DNA from: Undibacterium_A arcticum
GTDB lineage: Bacteria; Pseudomonadota; Gammaproteobacteria; Burkholderiales; Burkholderiaceae_D
NCBI RefSeq assembly: GCF_042660705.1
Contig: NZ_JBHSUQ010000001.1
Reading direction: 5' to 3' (one strand)
Length of the DNA stretch: 64,000 nucleotides
The notes under the pieces were generated by a model. It searched no databases and was not told the origin of the DNA. It saw only the letters and a list, made by a program, of their open reading frames with translations. Every line of letters starts with the position of its first letter. Position 1 is the first letter of the stretch. Positions 38,810-47,931 of the stretch are shown piece by piece. A program made the position numbers and the translations under genes.

Positions 38810-38953
38810 TCAAATGCCGAGTGCTTTGCCCAGTGCCGCTATTGCCCCAGCAATATTGCCTTCTTGGCAATCGTAAGCAGCCAGTTGTCCCGCTTTGATT
38901 AGTGCAATACCTTCTGGCGTGTTCGCCATCCTGTCCAAGACACTGAAAGTCAT
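38810..38953 (-). CDS. Short protein of 47 residues, coupled to the gene upstream
   Basis: ATG at 38953 overlaps the stop of the upstream gene in an ATGA overlap; AGGACGGAGCA supplies a ribosome binding site. The predicted protein reads MTFSVLDRMANTPEGIALI, then KAGQLAAYDCQEGNIAGAIA and ALGKALGI, Ala/Gly-rich and amphipathic, without a signal peptide. I do not recognise it. Coupled translation suggests that it works with its partner (for example as a small complex). The length is below usual gene-calling cut-offs. Confidence 0.5.
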   Translation of the reverse strand: MTFSVLDRMANTPEGIALIKAGQLAAYDCQEGNIAGAIAALGKALGI

Positions 38954-39252
38954 TGCTCCGTCCTGATGAGGCAAACCTGTGATTTCGACAAAAATACCTC
39001 AAATGCGTCATTGCATTCATCATCAGAAAGTCCGACTGCCAAACCGCAAAATTTAACGAATCCCTTGAAAAAAATCATGATGTTGTTAACGTTTTCAAGG
39101 AACAATTCTTGTGATATCGAGCGGACAGACATTCCGAAAATAGTGGCTGCATACTCAGCGATTCTGGCGTAGTCTTTATTCTTCTTCGGTGCCCCCTGCA
39201 AACCTCGTAACAAAGCCCCCGCTAAATCACTCAACTCAGATTTTTCATTCAT
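38950..39252 (-). CDS. Small protein of unknown function, first gene of a coupled pair
   Basis: A 100-residue protein. ATG at 39252 is preceded by AGGAGAATGAG, a very good ribosome binding site. The sequence is mostly helical and charged: LSDLAGALLRGLQGAPKKNKDYARIAEYAATIFG, then a more hydrophobic part SQELFLENVNNIMIFFKGFVKFCGLAVGLSDDEC. No signal peptide, no motif I recognise. Its stop overlaps the start of the 47-residue gene downstream. A degenerate palindrome lies only about 20-35 bp upstream (39273-39288), overlapping the likely promoter. Confidence 0.6.
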   Translation of the reverse strand: MNEKSELSDLAGALLRGLQGAPKKNKDYARIAEYAATIFGMSVRSISQELFLENVNNIMIFFKGFVKFCGLAVGLSDDECNDAFEVFLSKSQVCLIRTEQ

Positions 39253-39416
39253 CTCATTCTCCTAAGAAATACATGCGTGTAGCGCATATCTGGCAGCTTC
39301 GACTTGGAAGTCTAGGGGGGCGGAGGCTAACCCAGTGCCCCGTTGGGTCGCGAAGCTTCTGCTGTCCGTTCGTTGCCTAATGGTCGCAGCGTAACTAGGA
39401 GCCATGCACGAGCCGC

Positions 39417-39617
39417 TCATTTTCGGTCGATCTCGATGTTTTCTTTGCTGCCGCTATTGGACACTGCAAGCATGATGCCAATGCCGATCGCGATCACGAC
39501 TCCGATCACTGTCCACGTCGTGCCGATGCTGGTCAGAATACCCAATTTCCAAAGCGCCGCCAGAAGACCGCAAATCAGGACAAGAAAACCAACGAGATAC
39601 ATACCTGCCCATTTCAT
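39417..39617 (-). CDS. Small two-span membrane protein
   Basis: A 66-residue protein. ATG at 39617 has AGGAGGG upstream. Two hydrophobic segments (MYLVGFLVLICGLLAALWKLG and TWTVIGVVIAIGIGIMLAV) followed by a hydrophilic tail NSGSKENIEIDRK. Similar short membrane proteins accompany CsbD/BON/GlsB-type genes in related bacteria; function unknown. A Crp-like palindrome lies 164 bp upstream, as for the other stress genes here. Confidence 0.8.
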   Translation of the reverse strand: MKWAGMYLVGFLVLICGLLAALWKLGILTSIGTTWTVIGVVIAIGIGIMLAVSNSGSKENIEIDRK

Positions 39618-39780
39618 AATAACCCTCCTGAAGGGATTAAATCCTTAAAACTGCAATGGATGTAATGGATGTATTAGAACGTCGATTTCAAACTTGACCT
39701 CCTCCGCTGGAGGCGGTTCGGAATCGCTGCCATTACTTCATCTTAGTCTGTGCAGAATACATACCAAAGCGGGCACTGTC

Positions 39781-39796
39781 TGTGCGCTGGCGCACG
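39781..39796. promoter_or_regulatory. Crp/Fnr-type palindrome, site 8
   Basis: TGTGC-GCTGGC-GCACG, preceded by CTGTC. It lies 164 bp upstream of the small membrane protein gene at 39617. The gap 39618-40170 otherwise shows no gene. Confidence 0.5.
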
Positions 39797-40170
39797 AATT
39801 AGATGAGGGCAGCTTCGGCCACGAGTTGCAGGTGGCTGTGACCCGAAAGAAGGGCAGCCTCAAAAACCAAGTGCGCGTGGGGTAAGGGAGTGCGATTAAG
39901 TATGTTCAGCGCTGTTTTTAGTATTTGTGCTTATCGTCGCAAACCAGCCAACACCGGCCGGTCGGTCGTGGCGCTACAAAGCAGCCGCTCATCCGTGCAA
40001 TTGGCCCAGCTTGAATTCCAAAATTTATTTTCCATGGATTCCTTGAGTGTGTCCGTCTTTGCGATTTCTCAATTCGTAATTTCTATTCTTCGAACAAAAT
40101 TATAAATTCTGGAATACGTTTTTCGGGGGCAAGAGCAATTTCTCGTTCGCTTTCACAGAGGGGCCAAGGC

Positions 40171-40428
40171 ATGTTGCATCTGATCTGGATAATTCTCATC
40201 GGCTTCGTCGCGGGCTTGATCGCCAAGGCGCTGACGCCGGGGGCGGGGCCGAGCGGCTTCTTCCTTACATCCGTGCTCGGCATCGGCGGTTCGGTAGCTG
40301 CCACGTATCTCGGTCAAGCGCTCGGGCTGTATCCGCAGGGACACGCCGCCGGGTTCATCGCTTCGATCATCGGCGCGGTTGTGCTGCTGGTCGGGTATCA
40401 CCTTGTCACGCGCAACCGCGTCAAGTAG
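40171..40428 (+). CDS. GlsB/YeaQ/YmgE family (transglycosylase-associated) membrane protein
   Basis: An 85-residue inner-membrane protein. ATG at 40171 with GAGGGG upstream. Pattern LIWIILIGFVAGLIAKALTPGAGPSGFFLTSVLGIGGSVAATYLGQALGLY, with GFIASIIGAVVLLVGYHLV near the end: three hydrophobic segments with the family's G-x-x-A-G-x-x-A and G-I-x-G-S motifs. Members are general-stress proteins; the transglycosylase link is only a name. Followed by the YidB-like gene 13 bases later, so the two form an operon. Confidence 0.9.
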   Translation: MLHLIWIILIGFVAGLIAKALTPGAGPSGFFLTSVLGIGGSVAATYLGQALGLYPQGHAAGFIASIIGAVVLLVGYHLVTRNRVK

Positions 40429-40441
40429 AAGGAGGCTGAAC

Positions 40442-40936
40442 ATGGGAATCATGGACATCCTAACCCAAGTGATCAGCAGCGGCACCGCCAGCGATCAGCA
40501 CTTCGACCAGGTGGCGCAAAGCGTGCCCAGCGACGTTCTGGCCAAGGGCTTGGCCGGCGCGTTCCGCGCGGATGAAACGCCGCCCATCGGCGAAATGGTG
40601 GGCCAATTATTCGGCAATTCGAACGGGCAGCAGCAGGCAGGCATGCTGAATCAAATCCTTGCGGCCTTGGGTCCGGTCACGGCCGCAAGCCTCGCGGGTG
40701 GAGTACTTGGGCGTGTGATGAGTCCGGGCAGCAGCCAGATCACGCCTGATCAGGCATCGCAGTTGTCCCCGCAACAGGTGCAGCAGGTGGTCGAGCATGC
40801 GCACCAGACGAATCCTGGCATCGCGGATGAACTGGCCAGCTTCTACGCGCAGCACTCCGGCCTGATCAAGACGCTCGGCGGCGCAGCGCTCGCGATTGCG
40901 ATGGCGAAGATGAAGGATCACATTACCCAAGCATGA
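40442..40936 (+). CDS. YidB/DUF937-like protein
   Basis: A 164-residue protein. ATG at 40442 has AGAAGGAGG upstream. N-terminal MGIMDILTQVISSG, then FDQVAQSVPSDVLAKGLAGAFRADETPPIGEMVGQLFGNSNGQQQAGMLNQIL, a Gly/Ala segment (PVTAASLAGGVLG) and VEHAHQTNPGIADELASFYAQHSGLIKTLGGAALAIAMAKMKDHI. The pattern resembles YidB/DUF937-type proteins; cellular function unknown. Cotranscribed with the GlsB-type gene. Confidence 0.75.
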   Translation: MGIMDILTQVISSGTASDQHFDQVAQSVPSDVLAKGLAGAFRADETPPIGEMVGQLFGNSNGQQQAGMLNQILAALGPVTAASLAGGVLGRVMSPGSSQITPDQASQLSPQQVQQVVEHAHQTNPGIADELASFYAQHSGLIKTLGGAALAIAMAKMKDHITQA

Positions 40937-41276
40937 ATTGCACGCGCAACGGCACGCGCAGTCGGTTGCTAAACATGTGAAGCCGCATCGAATGCCTCGG
41001 CAGGCGGGTTGGAGTGCGGTATCCATGTGCGCGATGGCGATATTAACTGACCGTCCTCAGGCGACGCTTGACGCGGATCTGCTGCGGCAGCAGCGCTGCA
41101 GGCCGTGAAACGGTCAACGCCGGTCCGTCACGATTGCGCTTCTTGTTAAACCCGAGAAGGGGAAATGAACACGTGCTAAATCGTATGCACGAAGGTCCGC
41201 GATGGAGATTTTGCAAGGACCCCTTTGCAGTCTCTTCGTGCCATGTATCGTTGAATCAACCTTTAAAGGAAATGGA
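40937..41276. other. Intergenic stretch without a recognisable gene
   Basis: Between the YidB-like and DUF3597 genes. No open reading frame with a ribosome binding site, no clear hairpin with a T run, and no copy of the TGTGC-N6-GCACA palindrome that I could find. Confidence 0.5.
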
Positions 41277-41669
41277 ATGGGTATCTTTAGCAACATCCTG
41301 TCCAAGCTCGGTTTTGGTGATGCCAAGAAGGAACCGGCTGCCGAAGTCGCTCCCGCAGCCGAGGCTCCTGCTACGCCGCAAGCCGCGCCTGCCCCGGTAG
41401 CGATCAGCGTGATCGATGTCGTAGCCAAGCTGGACGGATTGGCTAGCGCGCACGCCGAAAAGCTCAACTGGAAGGTATCGATCGTCGACCTGATGAAACT
41501 GCTTGACCTCGACAGCAGCCTTGCCGCGCGCAAGGACCTGGCGACCGAGCTTGGTTGCCCCGCCGACAAGATGTCCGATTCGGCGCAGATGAACATATGG
41601 TTGCACAAGACTGTACTTCAGAAGTTGGCCGACAACGGCGGCAATATCCCGGCGGATATGCTGGACTAA
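41277..41669 (+). CDS. DUF3597 protein
   Basis: Cytosolic protein of 130 residues. ATG at 41277 follows AAAGGAAATGG. N-terminal MGIFSNILSKLGFGDAKK, an Ala/Pro/Glu linker (EVAPAAEAPATPQAAPAPVA), then the DUF3597 core SVIDVVAKLDGLASAHAEKLNWKVSIVDLMKLLDLDSSLAARKDLATELG and MNIWLHKTVLQKLADNGGNIP. The domain is LysM-adjacent in some proteins; function unknown. Commonly located among stress genes, as here. Confidence 0.88.
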   Translation: MGIFSNILSKLGFGDAKKEPAAEVAPAAEAPATPQAAPAPVAISVIDVVAKLDGLASAHAEKLNWKVSIVDLMKLLDLDSSLAARKDLATELGCPADKMSDSAQMNIWLHKTVLQKLADNGGNIPADMLD

Positions 41670-41944
41670 ATCGTGATTGGAAATCTGCACGGTGCAGATT
41701 TCCAAATGCATGCATAGGAATCGCTGCATACGCTGCGTCTGGTTTCTTGAATTTACACAGCTAATTGCCAGAGAATCCCGCAAGCGGAGCGGCCTATGAC
41801 GGACGTTGAATACAAAATGGAGCGTCTGCTTTTCATGAGGCAGACTGGCCGCAAAGGGTCGATTTGCGACATTCGTGTCCGGACACACTCTGTCAGATCA
41901 AATCACGATTACTACAGCTAAAGAGTATGGAGGAATTGTTCAAG

Positions 41945-42067
41945 GGCCGACATTTTGAACAAAAGATTAACAACATCAGCAAGAAGTGGACGATGCCGCT
42001 GCGGGACTGGAAACGAGCGCTCAACCGCTTCACAATCCAGTTCGAAGAGGGAATGTCACCGGTTTAA
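41945..42067 (+). pseudogene. C-terminal remnant of an IS256-type transposase
   Basis: The reading EQKINNISKKWTMPLRDWKRALNRFTIQFEEG ending at 42067 matches the conserved C-terminus of IS256/mutator transposases (W-T-x-P-x-R-x-W-x-x-A-L-N-x-F-x-I-x-F). Nothing before about 41940 belongs to the transposase, so only about 40 residues of some 400 remain. It marks an old insertion in the 41670-42675 gap. Confidence 0.65.
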
Positions 42068-42156
42068 ACGAAATTCCGTTACACAAAATCCGGTACACCC
42101 CCAGCCTGAAGTTTTGCGGCATTGTGAATTGGTCCATCAAAATTTTGCTATTTGCA

Positions 42157-42417
42157 TCAGAGTCGATACGTCCACCGACCGCGAATCTGCACATAAGTCT
42201 CGTCAACACGCCACGATTGTCCTGCCTTGCGTGCGTAACGCTTCCATCGCTTTGTGAATTCTGGCACATACCGCTGCACCCAACGCATGATGGTTGTATG
42301 ACTCATCGCCAATTCGTGCTCTTCCATCATTTCGACCAGGTCGCGAAAAGAAATCTTGTATCGCAAATACCAGCGAACGCACAGAATGATTATCTTTTGT
42401 TCTAACTCGTGAAACAT
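42157..42417 (-). pseudogene. N-terminal remnant of an IS6-family transposase
   Basis: From ATG at 42417 the reading MFHELEQKIIILCVRWYLRYKISFRDLVEMMEEHELAMSHTTIMRWVQRYVPEF and SWRVDETYVQIRGRWTY is the N-terminal helix-turn-helix and first catalytic Asp (DET) of an IS6/IS26-type DDE transposase; it then runs into an unrelated stop. About 85 of some 230 residues remain. No terminal repeats are visible. Confidence 0.75.
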
Positions 42418-42675
42418 TTTTCCCAAACGCTTGCGCGGCGTCAAATAATCGTTTTTTCCTCTATTTCCGCATAACGTAAGATGTTGGTAAGTAATTCCTG
42501 ATAGTTTGTATCCATTTTGGATATCAAGCCGACCGCGTGCCGGGATGACTCTCTGATTGCCAAGAGGAATCTATTTATTTTTTAAAAAACTCATATAAAT
42601 GAATAACCTGGCTGATTTTCTTACGTGGTTTGTGGACCGAAGTGACAGCAGATCGATTACACAATAATAGGAGAT

Positions 42676-42987
42676 ATGAATATGGAAGACGATCTCGTTA
42701 AAAAGATAAAGTCGAATCCCAAGTATCAAAAACTTGTTTCGACCCGTTCGTCATTTGGGTGGACACTGACCTGGATCATGATGGTCGTGTACTACGGCTT
42801 CATTCTTTTGATTGCTTTCAACAAGGAATTGCTGAGCGCCAAGATGGGCGCGGGCGTCATGACTTGGGGTATGCCCATCGGACTTTTTGTGATTGTTTTT
42901 ACAGTCATCATCACCGGCATTTACGTTCGACGCGCCAACAGCGAGTTCGATGATTTGACCGCTGAAATTCGCAAGGAGGTGCTGTAA
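42676..42987 (+). CDS. DUF485 membrane protein (YjcH type)
   Basis: Inner-membrane protein of 103 residues, regular partner of ActP. ATG at 42676 or 42682; AGGAG at 42668-42672 suits the second better, but MNMEDDL is common in relatives. Pattern NPKYQKLVSTRSSFGWTLTWIMMVVYYGFILLIAFNKELL and TWGMPIGLFVIVFTVIITGIYVRRANSEFD: two membrane segments and the R-x-x-F motif of the family. Its stop overlaps the actP start (TAATG). Confidence 0.92.
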   Translation: MNMEDDLVKKIKSNPKYQKLVSTRSSFGWTLTWIMMVVYYGFILLIAFNKELLSAKMGAGVMTWGMPIGLFVIVFTVIITGIYVRRANSEFDDLTAEIRKEVL

Positions 42988-44651
42988 TGTCGAAAATCAA
43001 ACGCATTTTTGGCGCAATGGCGCTGTTTGCTGCGGCAGGTGCTGCCTGTGCAGCCGGTACCGATCTTGGCCAAGCTGTTAAACAGCCGACCAACTGGACC
43101 GCGATCTCCATGTTCGGCGCGTTTGTTATTTTCACCTTGTTCATTACCAAATGGGCTGCGTCCAAGACCAAGTCTGCGGCAGATTTTTATACGGCTGGCG
43201 GTGGCATCACCGGCTTCCAGAACGGACTGGCGATTGCCGGCGACTACATGTCTGCCGCGTCCTTCCTGGGTATTTCGGCTGCCGTATTTCTGAACGGCTA
43301 TGATGGCCTGATCTACTCGATCGGCTTCCTGGTTGGCTGGCCGGTCATTACCTTCCTGATGGCGGAACGCCTGCGTAACCTCGGCCGCTTCACCTTCGCT
43401 GACGTTGCTGCTTACCGCTTCCAACAGACCCCAATCCGTGTATTTGCGGCATCGGGCACGCTGGTGGTGGTGGCTTTTTACCTGATCGCACAAATGGTCG
43501 GTGCCGGTCAGTTGATCAAGCTGCTGTTCGGTCTGGAATACTGGATCGCAGTCGTGATCGTTGGTAGCCTGATGATGATTTATGTGCTGTTCGGCGGCAT
43601 GACCGCAACCACCTGGGTGCAGATCATCAAGGCCGTCATGCTGCTGGCAGGCGCCACTTTCATGGCCTATGTCGTGATGTCACAATTCAGTTTCAGCCCT
43701 GAAGCGCTATTTGCCAAGTCGGTCGAGATCCATGAAAAGAAACAATCCATCATGGGTCCGGGCAATTTCATCAAGGACCCGATCTCAGCCATCTCGTTCG
43801 GTATGGCGCTGATGTTCGGTACTGCTGGCTTGCCGCACATCCTGATGCGTTTCTTCACTGTACCAAGTGCAAAAGAAGCACGTAAATCGGTATTCTGGGC
43901 AACTACCTGGATCGCTTATTTCTACATCCTGACCTTCATCATCGGTTTTGGCGCCATTGTTCTGGTAAGCACCAACCCTGAGTTCAAGGATGCAGCAGGC
44001 AAGCTGCTGGGCGGCAACAACATGGCCGCTATCCACTTGGCCAAAGCAGTTGGCGGTAACGTGTTCCTCGGCTTTATCTCGGCCGTGGCGTTCGCAACGA
44101 TTCTGGCAGTCGTTGCAGGCTTGACGCTGTCCGGCGCTTCTGCGGTGTCGCATGACCTGTACGCAACTGTCTTCAAGAAAGGCCAGGCAACCAGCGAAAA
44201 CGAGTTGCGTGTTTCCCGTATCACAACGATCGGATTGGGCATCGTTGCAGTAGTGTTGGGTATCGTGTTCGAGAAACAGAACATCGCCTTCATGGTGTCG
44301 TTGGCCTTTGCCATCGCGGCATCGGCCAATTTCCCCGTGCTGTTCATGTCCGTCCTGTGGAAAGATTGCACCACGCGCGGCGCGACTATCGGCGGCTTCC
44401 TTGGTCTGATTGCAGCGGTTGGTCTGACGGTGGTGTCGAAAGCGGTGTGGGTCGATGTATTGGGTAACAAGGCTGCGATCTTCCCGTACACTTCGCCCGC
44501 GCTGTTCTCGATGACCGCTGGCTTCGTCGGCATCTGGCTATTCTCGATCCTCGATACCAGCGATCGTGCCGGCCTGGACCGTGAGGGCTACGAAGCGCAG
44601 AAAGTGCGTTCGGAAACCGGCATTGGCGCAGCAGGCGCTTCTGGCCACTGA
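42987..44651 (+). CDS. actP: Cation/acetate symporter ActP
   Basis: Sodium/solute symporter family permease (SSS) of 554 residues that imports acetate and other short carboxylates. N-terminal signal-like segment MSKIKRIFGAMALFAAAGAACA, then SAADFYTAGGGITGFQNGLAIAGDYMSAASFLGISA (the SSS core motif), FGTAGLPHILMRFFTVPSAKEARKSVFWAT and LSGASAVSHDLYATVF. Twelve to thirteen membrane segments. Operon with the DUF485 gene; terminator at 44672. Intact. Confidence 0.95.
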   Translation: MSKIKRIFGAMALFAAAGAACAAGTDLGQAVKQPTNWTAISMFGAFVIFTLFITKWAASKTKSAADFYTAGGGITGFQNGLAIAGDYMSAASFLGISAAVFLNGYDGLIYSIGFLVGWPVITFLMAERLRNLGRFTFADVAAYRFQQTPIRVFAASGTLVVVAFYLIAQMVGAGQLIKLLFGLEYWIAVVIVGSLMMIYVLFGGMTATTWVQIIKAVMLLAGATFMAYVVMSQFSFSPEALFAKSVEIHEKKQSIMGPGNFIKDPISAISFGMALMFGTAGLPHILMRFFTVPSAKEARKSVFWATTWIAYFYILTFIIGFGAIVLVSTNPEFKDAAGKLLGGNNMAAIHLAKAVGGNVFLGFISAVAFATILAVVAGLTLSGASAVSHDLYATVFKKGQATSENELRVSRITTIGLGIVAVVLGIVFEKQNIAFMVSLAFAIAASANFPVLFMSVLWKDCTTRGATIGGFLGLIAAVGLTVVSKAVWVDVLGNKAAIFPYTSPALFSMTAGFVGIWLFSILDTSDRAGLDREGYEAQKVRSETGIGAAGASGH

Positions 44652-44671
44652 CCGGCCGATGTTTCACATTA

Positions 44672-44703
44672 AACCCCGGGGAGCGATCCCCGGGTTGTTT
44701 TTC
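44672..44703 (+). terminator. Rho-independent terminator of the DUF485-actP operon
   Basis: AACCCCGGGGA and TCCCCGGGTT form a 10-bp GC-rich stem with a short loop, followed by GTTTTTC, 20 bases after the actP stop. Confidence 0.9.
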
Positions 44704-44925
44704 TGGTCGCTTGCGTATGTGATTGCCCGTCCTACACCCTGCGCCTTGTGGACTGTTGTCGCTTCAGTCCACTGACGCGGCCGCGTGCAAGTATGCCGTC
44801 AGAGTGCATGTTGTGTGTCATTCGCCAAGCTGCCAGTCTTGCGGCGCAGCGTTGACGTCACTGTCGCTTATGATGCAGTATTGGTATTGGTGAAACGTGG
44901 TTTTTGCTTCCTAAAAAGACATCCC

Positions 44926-45174
44926 ATGTTGTATCGCCCCGTCATCGGCCAACGTCTGGTCGCGTTGTTCGTCCTGGGCTGGCTGCTGTTCAACTACCCG
45001 TTGCTGGCCTTATTCAACGATGCCGGCACTTTGTTCGGCATCCCGCTGCTGTTCGCTTATCTGTTTGTCGTATGGGCGCTGTTTATCGGTCTGTTGGCGT
45101 TCATCGTGGAACAAAAAGTTCTGGGAAAAAACCATGCTCTGGTAGCCACATCCGCACCGGCGTTGAAGGACTGA
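44926..45174 (+). CDS. Small membrane protein before the sensor kinase
   Basis: An 82-residue membrane protein. ATG at 44926. Two hydrophobic segments (LVALFVLGWLLFNYPLLALF and GIPLLFAYLFVVWALFIGLLAFIV) and a hydrophilic tail EQKVLGKNHALVATSAPALKD. It ends one base before the sensor kinase start, so the two are coupled. Small proteins of this type stand before symporter-kinases in many betaproteobacteria; it may be a subunit of the sensor's symporter part, as DUF485 is for ActP (inference). Confidence 0.8.
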   Translation: MLYRPVIGQRLVALFVLGWLLFNYPLLALFNDAGTLFGIPLLFAYLFVVWALFIGLLAFIVEQKVLGKNHALVATSAPALKD

Positions 45175-45175
45175 A

Positions 45176-47931
45176 ATGCTGCAAGGCTGGGTCGTTGTAC
45201 TGGCGTCGTTTGCCTATCTTGGCGTGCTGTTTGCGATCGCGTTCTACGGTGACAAGCGCGCCGACGCGGGTGCCAGCATCATCAACAGCCCCTATATTTA
45301 TGCGCTGTCGCTGGCGGTGTATGCGACCTCGTGGACGTTCTACGGCAGCGTCGGCCGGGCAGCCGTCAGCGGCATCGGTTTTCTGCCGATTTACCTCGGT
45401 CCCACGCTGATGGCGGCGCTGTGGTGGACCGTGCTGCGCAAGATCATCCGCATCAGCAAGGCCAACCGCATCACCTCGATCGCCGACTTCGTCGCTTCGC
45501 GCTATGGCAAGAGCGCGTTACTCGGCGGCCTCGTCACCATCGTCGCGGTGGTTGGCGTCGTGCCTTATATCGCGCTGCAACTGAAGGCGGTATCGGCCAG
45601 CTTTACCGTCCTGATGCATTACCCTGACATCGTGACCCAGCGCGGCGCAGTAGGTCCGTTATGGTCGGACACGACGCTGTATGTCGCGCTGCTGTTGGCG
45701 ACTTTCACCATCCTGTTCGGCACCCGTCACCTCGATGCCGCCGAACGCCATGAAGGCATGGTCGCCGCGATTGCATTCGAATCGTTGGTGAAACTGGTTG
45801 CCTTCCTTACGGTAGGGGTTTCGTCACATTCGGCATGTACGATGGCTTCGCCGACCTGTTTCAGCGCGCCCAGGCGGTCCCCGCGCTGCAGTCGTTGTTG
45901 ACGCTGGGCGGCGGCGCCGGTAGTGCTGATAGCGCCACATTCGGAAGTTGGGCTTCGCTGATCGTGTTGTCGATGCTATCGATCCTGTTTTTACCGCGCC
46001 AGTTTCAGATCGCCGTGGTCGAAAACGTCGACGAGAAGCACTTGAACAAGGCGATCTGGCTGCTGCCGCTGTATCTCCTGGTGATCAACATTTTTGTGCT
46101 GCCGATCGCGTTCGGCGGCATCATGCATTTCCCTGGCGGGAAGGTCGACGCGGACACCTTCGTGCTCACCCTGCCGATGCTCGAGCAGCACCAGGCGCTG
46201 GCGCTCTTGGTGTTCATCGGCGGGCTATCGGCCGCGACCGGCATGGTCATCGTCGAAACCATCGCGCTCAGCACCATGGTCTGCAACGACCTGGTGATGC
46301 CGCTGCTGTTGCGCCTGAAGCTGCTGGGCCCCGGTCAGCGCGCCGATTTGAGCGGGCTGTTGCTAAATATCCGGCGCAGCGCGATCGTGCTGTTGATGAT
46401 GCTGGGCTACACGTACTTCCGTCTTGCCGGCGAAGCGTATGCGCTGGTCTCGATCGGCTTGATTTCGTTCGCGGCCGTTGCGCAGTTCGCGCCGGCGATG
46501 CTGGGCGGCATCTACTGGAAAAACGGTACGCGGCGCGGTGCACTGGTTGGCTTGAGCGCCGGCTTTTTGCTGTGGGTCTACACGCTGCTACTGCCATCGT
46601 TTGCGCAGTCTGGCTGGCTACCGGCCAGCTTTCTGGAACACGGGCCGTTCGGCGTTGCGTGGCTCAAGCCGCAGCAACTGTTTGGGTTGCGCGGGCTGGA
46701 CCAGATTTCGCACGCGCTGTTCTGGAGCATGCTGGCCAACGTCGGCGGCTATATCGGCGTGTCGCTCGCGGGTACGCAAAGCGCTGTGGAAAAAGCCCAG
46801 GCGATACTGTTCGTCGATGCCTACGCGCACAGCGGCGGCGCACTGGGTTCGCGCTTGTGGCGCGGCAGCGCGTCGGCCGATGCGCTGCTCGAGTTGCTGC
46901 GGCGTTTTCTCGGGGTCTCCCGCGCCGATGAGGCATTCGCGCGTTTCAACCGTCAGCGCGGTAGCGCAAGCGCGCTGACCGCCGACGCCGACCTGGTGCA
47001 TTTCGCGGAAACTCAGTTGGCAGGTGCGATCGGTGCCGCGTCGGCGCGCGCGATGATCGCTTCAGTGGTGGACGAGCAACCGCTCGGGTTGGATGAAGTG
47101 ATGGCGATACTCGACGAAACCTCGCAGGTCATCGCCTACAGCCACCAGTTGGAGCAGAAGTCGCGCGAACTGGAGACGGCGTCGGCCGAACTCAAGGCAG
47201 CCAACGCGCGGCTCACAGAGTTCGACCACATGAAGGACGATTTCATCTCGAGCGTGACCCATGAGTTGCGCACGCCGCTCACGTCGATCCGCGCGTTCTC
47301 GGAAATCTTGCGCGACCATCCCGACCTTGCAGCCGCCAAACGCAACGATTACCTTGACATCGTGATCAAGGAAAGCGAGCGCCTCACGCGGCTCATCAAC
47401 GACGTTCTCGACCTCGCCAAGATCGAGTCGGGCAGGGCCGAATGGCATGCCGCACCGCTCGACTTGAAACAAGTGATCGAAGACTCGGTAAGCGCTACCA
47501 GCCAACTGTTCAAGGAAAAACGTATCCAACTCGAACTGAGTTTGCCACCGCATCTGCCACAGGTTTTCGCCGACCACGACCGGCTGATGCAGGTGATGCT
47601 GAACCTGCTGTCGAACGCGGTGAAGTTCTGCGACCGGGCGGCCGGCCGCATCGCGGTCAGCCTTGAGGCGGAGCGCAACCAATTGCGCGTGGCGGTGCGC
47701 GATAACGGTCCCGGCGTGCGCCCGCAGGACCAGGAACTCATTTTCCACAAATTCCGTCAGGGCGGCGATGCCTTGATTGGCAAGCCGAAGGGCACCGGGC
47801 TCGGGTTGCCAATTAGCCGCGAAATCATCAGCCATTTCGGCGGTAAACTGTGGGTGGAGAGCCGCCCCGGCGAAGGCGCGCTGTTTGCGTTCACCCTGCC
47901 GCTGGCGCCCGCATCGGAGAACACCTCATGA
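45176..47931 (+). CDS. Symporter-type sensor histidine kinase (CrbS/MxtR-like), one frame break
   Basis: Membrane sensor of about 918 residues. Residues 1-530 form an SSS symporter domain (SLAVYATSWTFYGSVGRAAVSGIGFLPIYLGPTLM, FLPRQFQIAVVENVDEKHLNKA, SAATGMVIVETIALSTMVCNDLV), followed by a STAC linker domain (ADADLVHFAETQLAGAIGAASARAMIASV), a coiled coil, HisKA with SSVTHELRTPLTSIRAFSEIL (His about 694) and HATPase (NLLSNAVKFCD, DNGPGV, GTGLGLPIS). There is no PAS domain between STAC and HisKA. The frame breaks at 45819-45821 (T run one short, TVGVFVTFGMYDGF). CrbS-type sensors control acs and actP in gammaproteobacteria; its position between actP and acs suggests the same role. Confidence 0.93.

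Noticed and set aside
39694..39885. Plus-strand reading of 63 codons upstream of the GlsB-type gene
   Set aside because: It overlaps the palindrome at 39781 and has no start signal or recognisable pattern.
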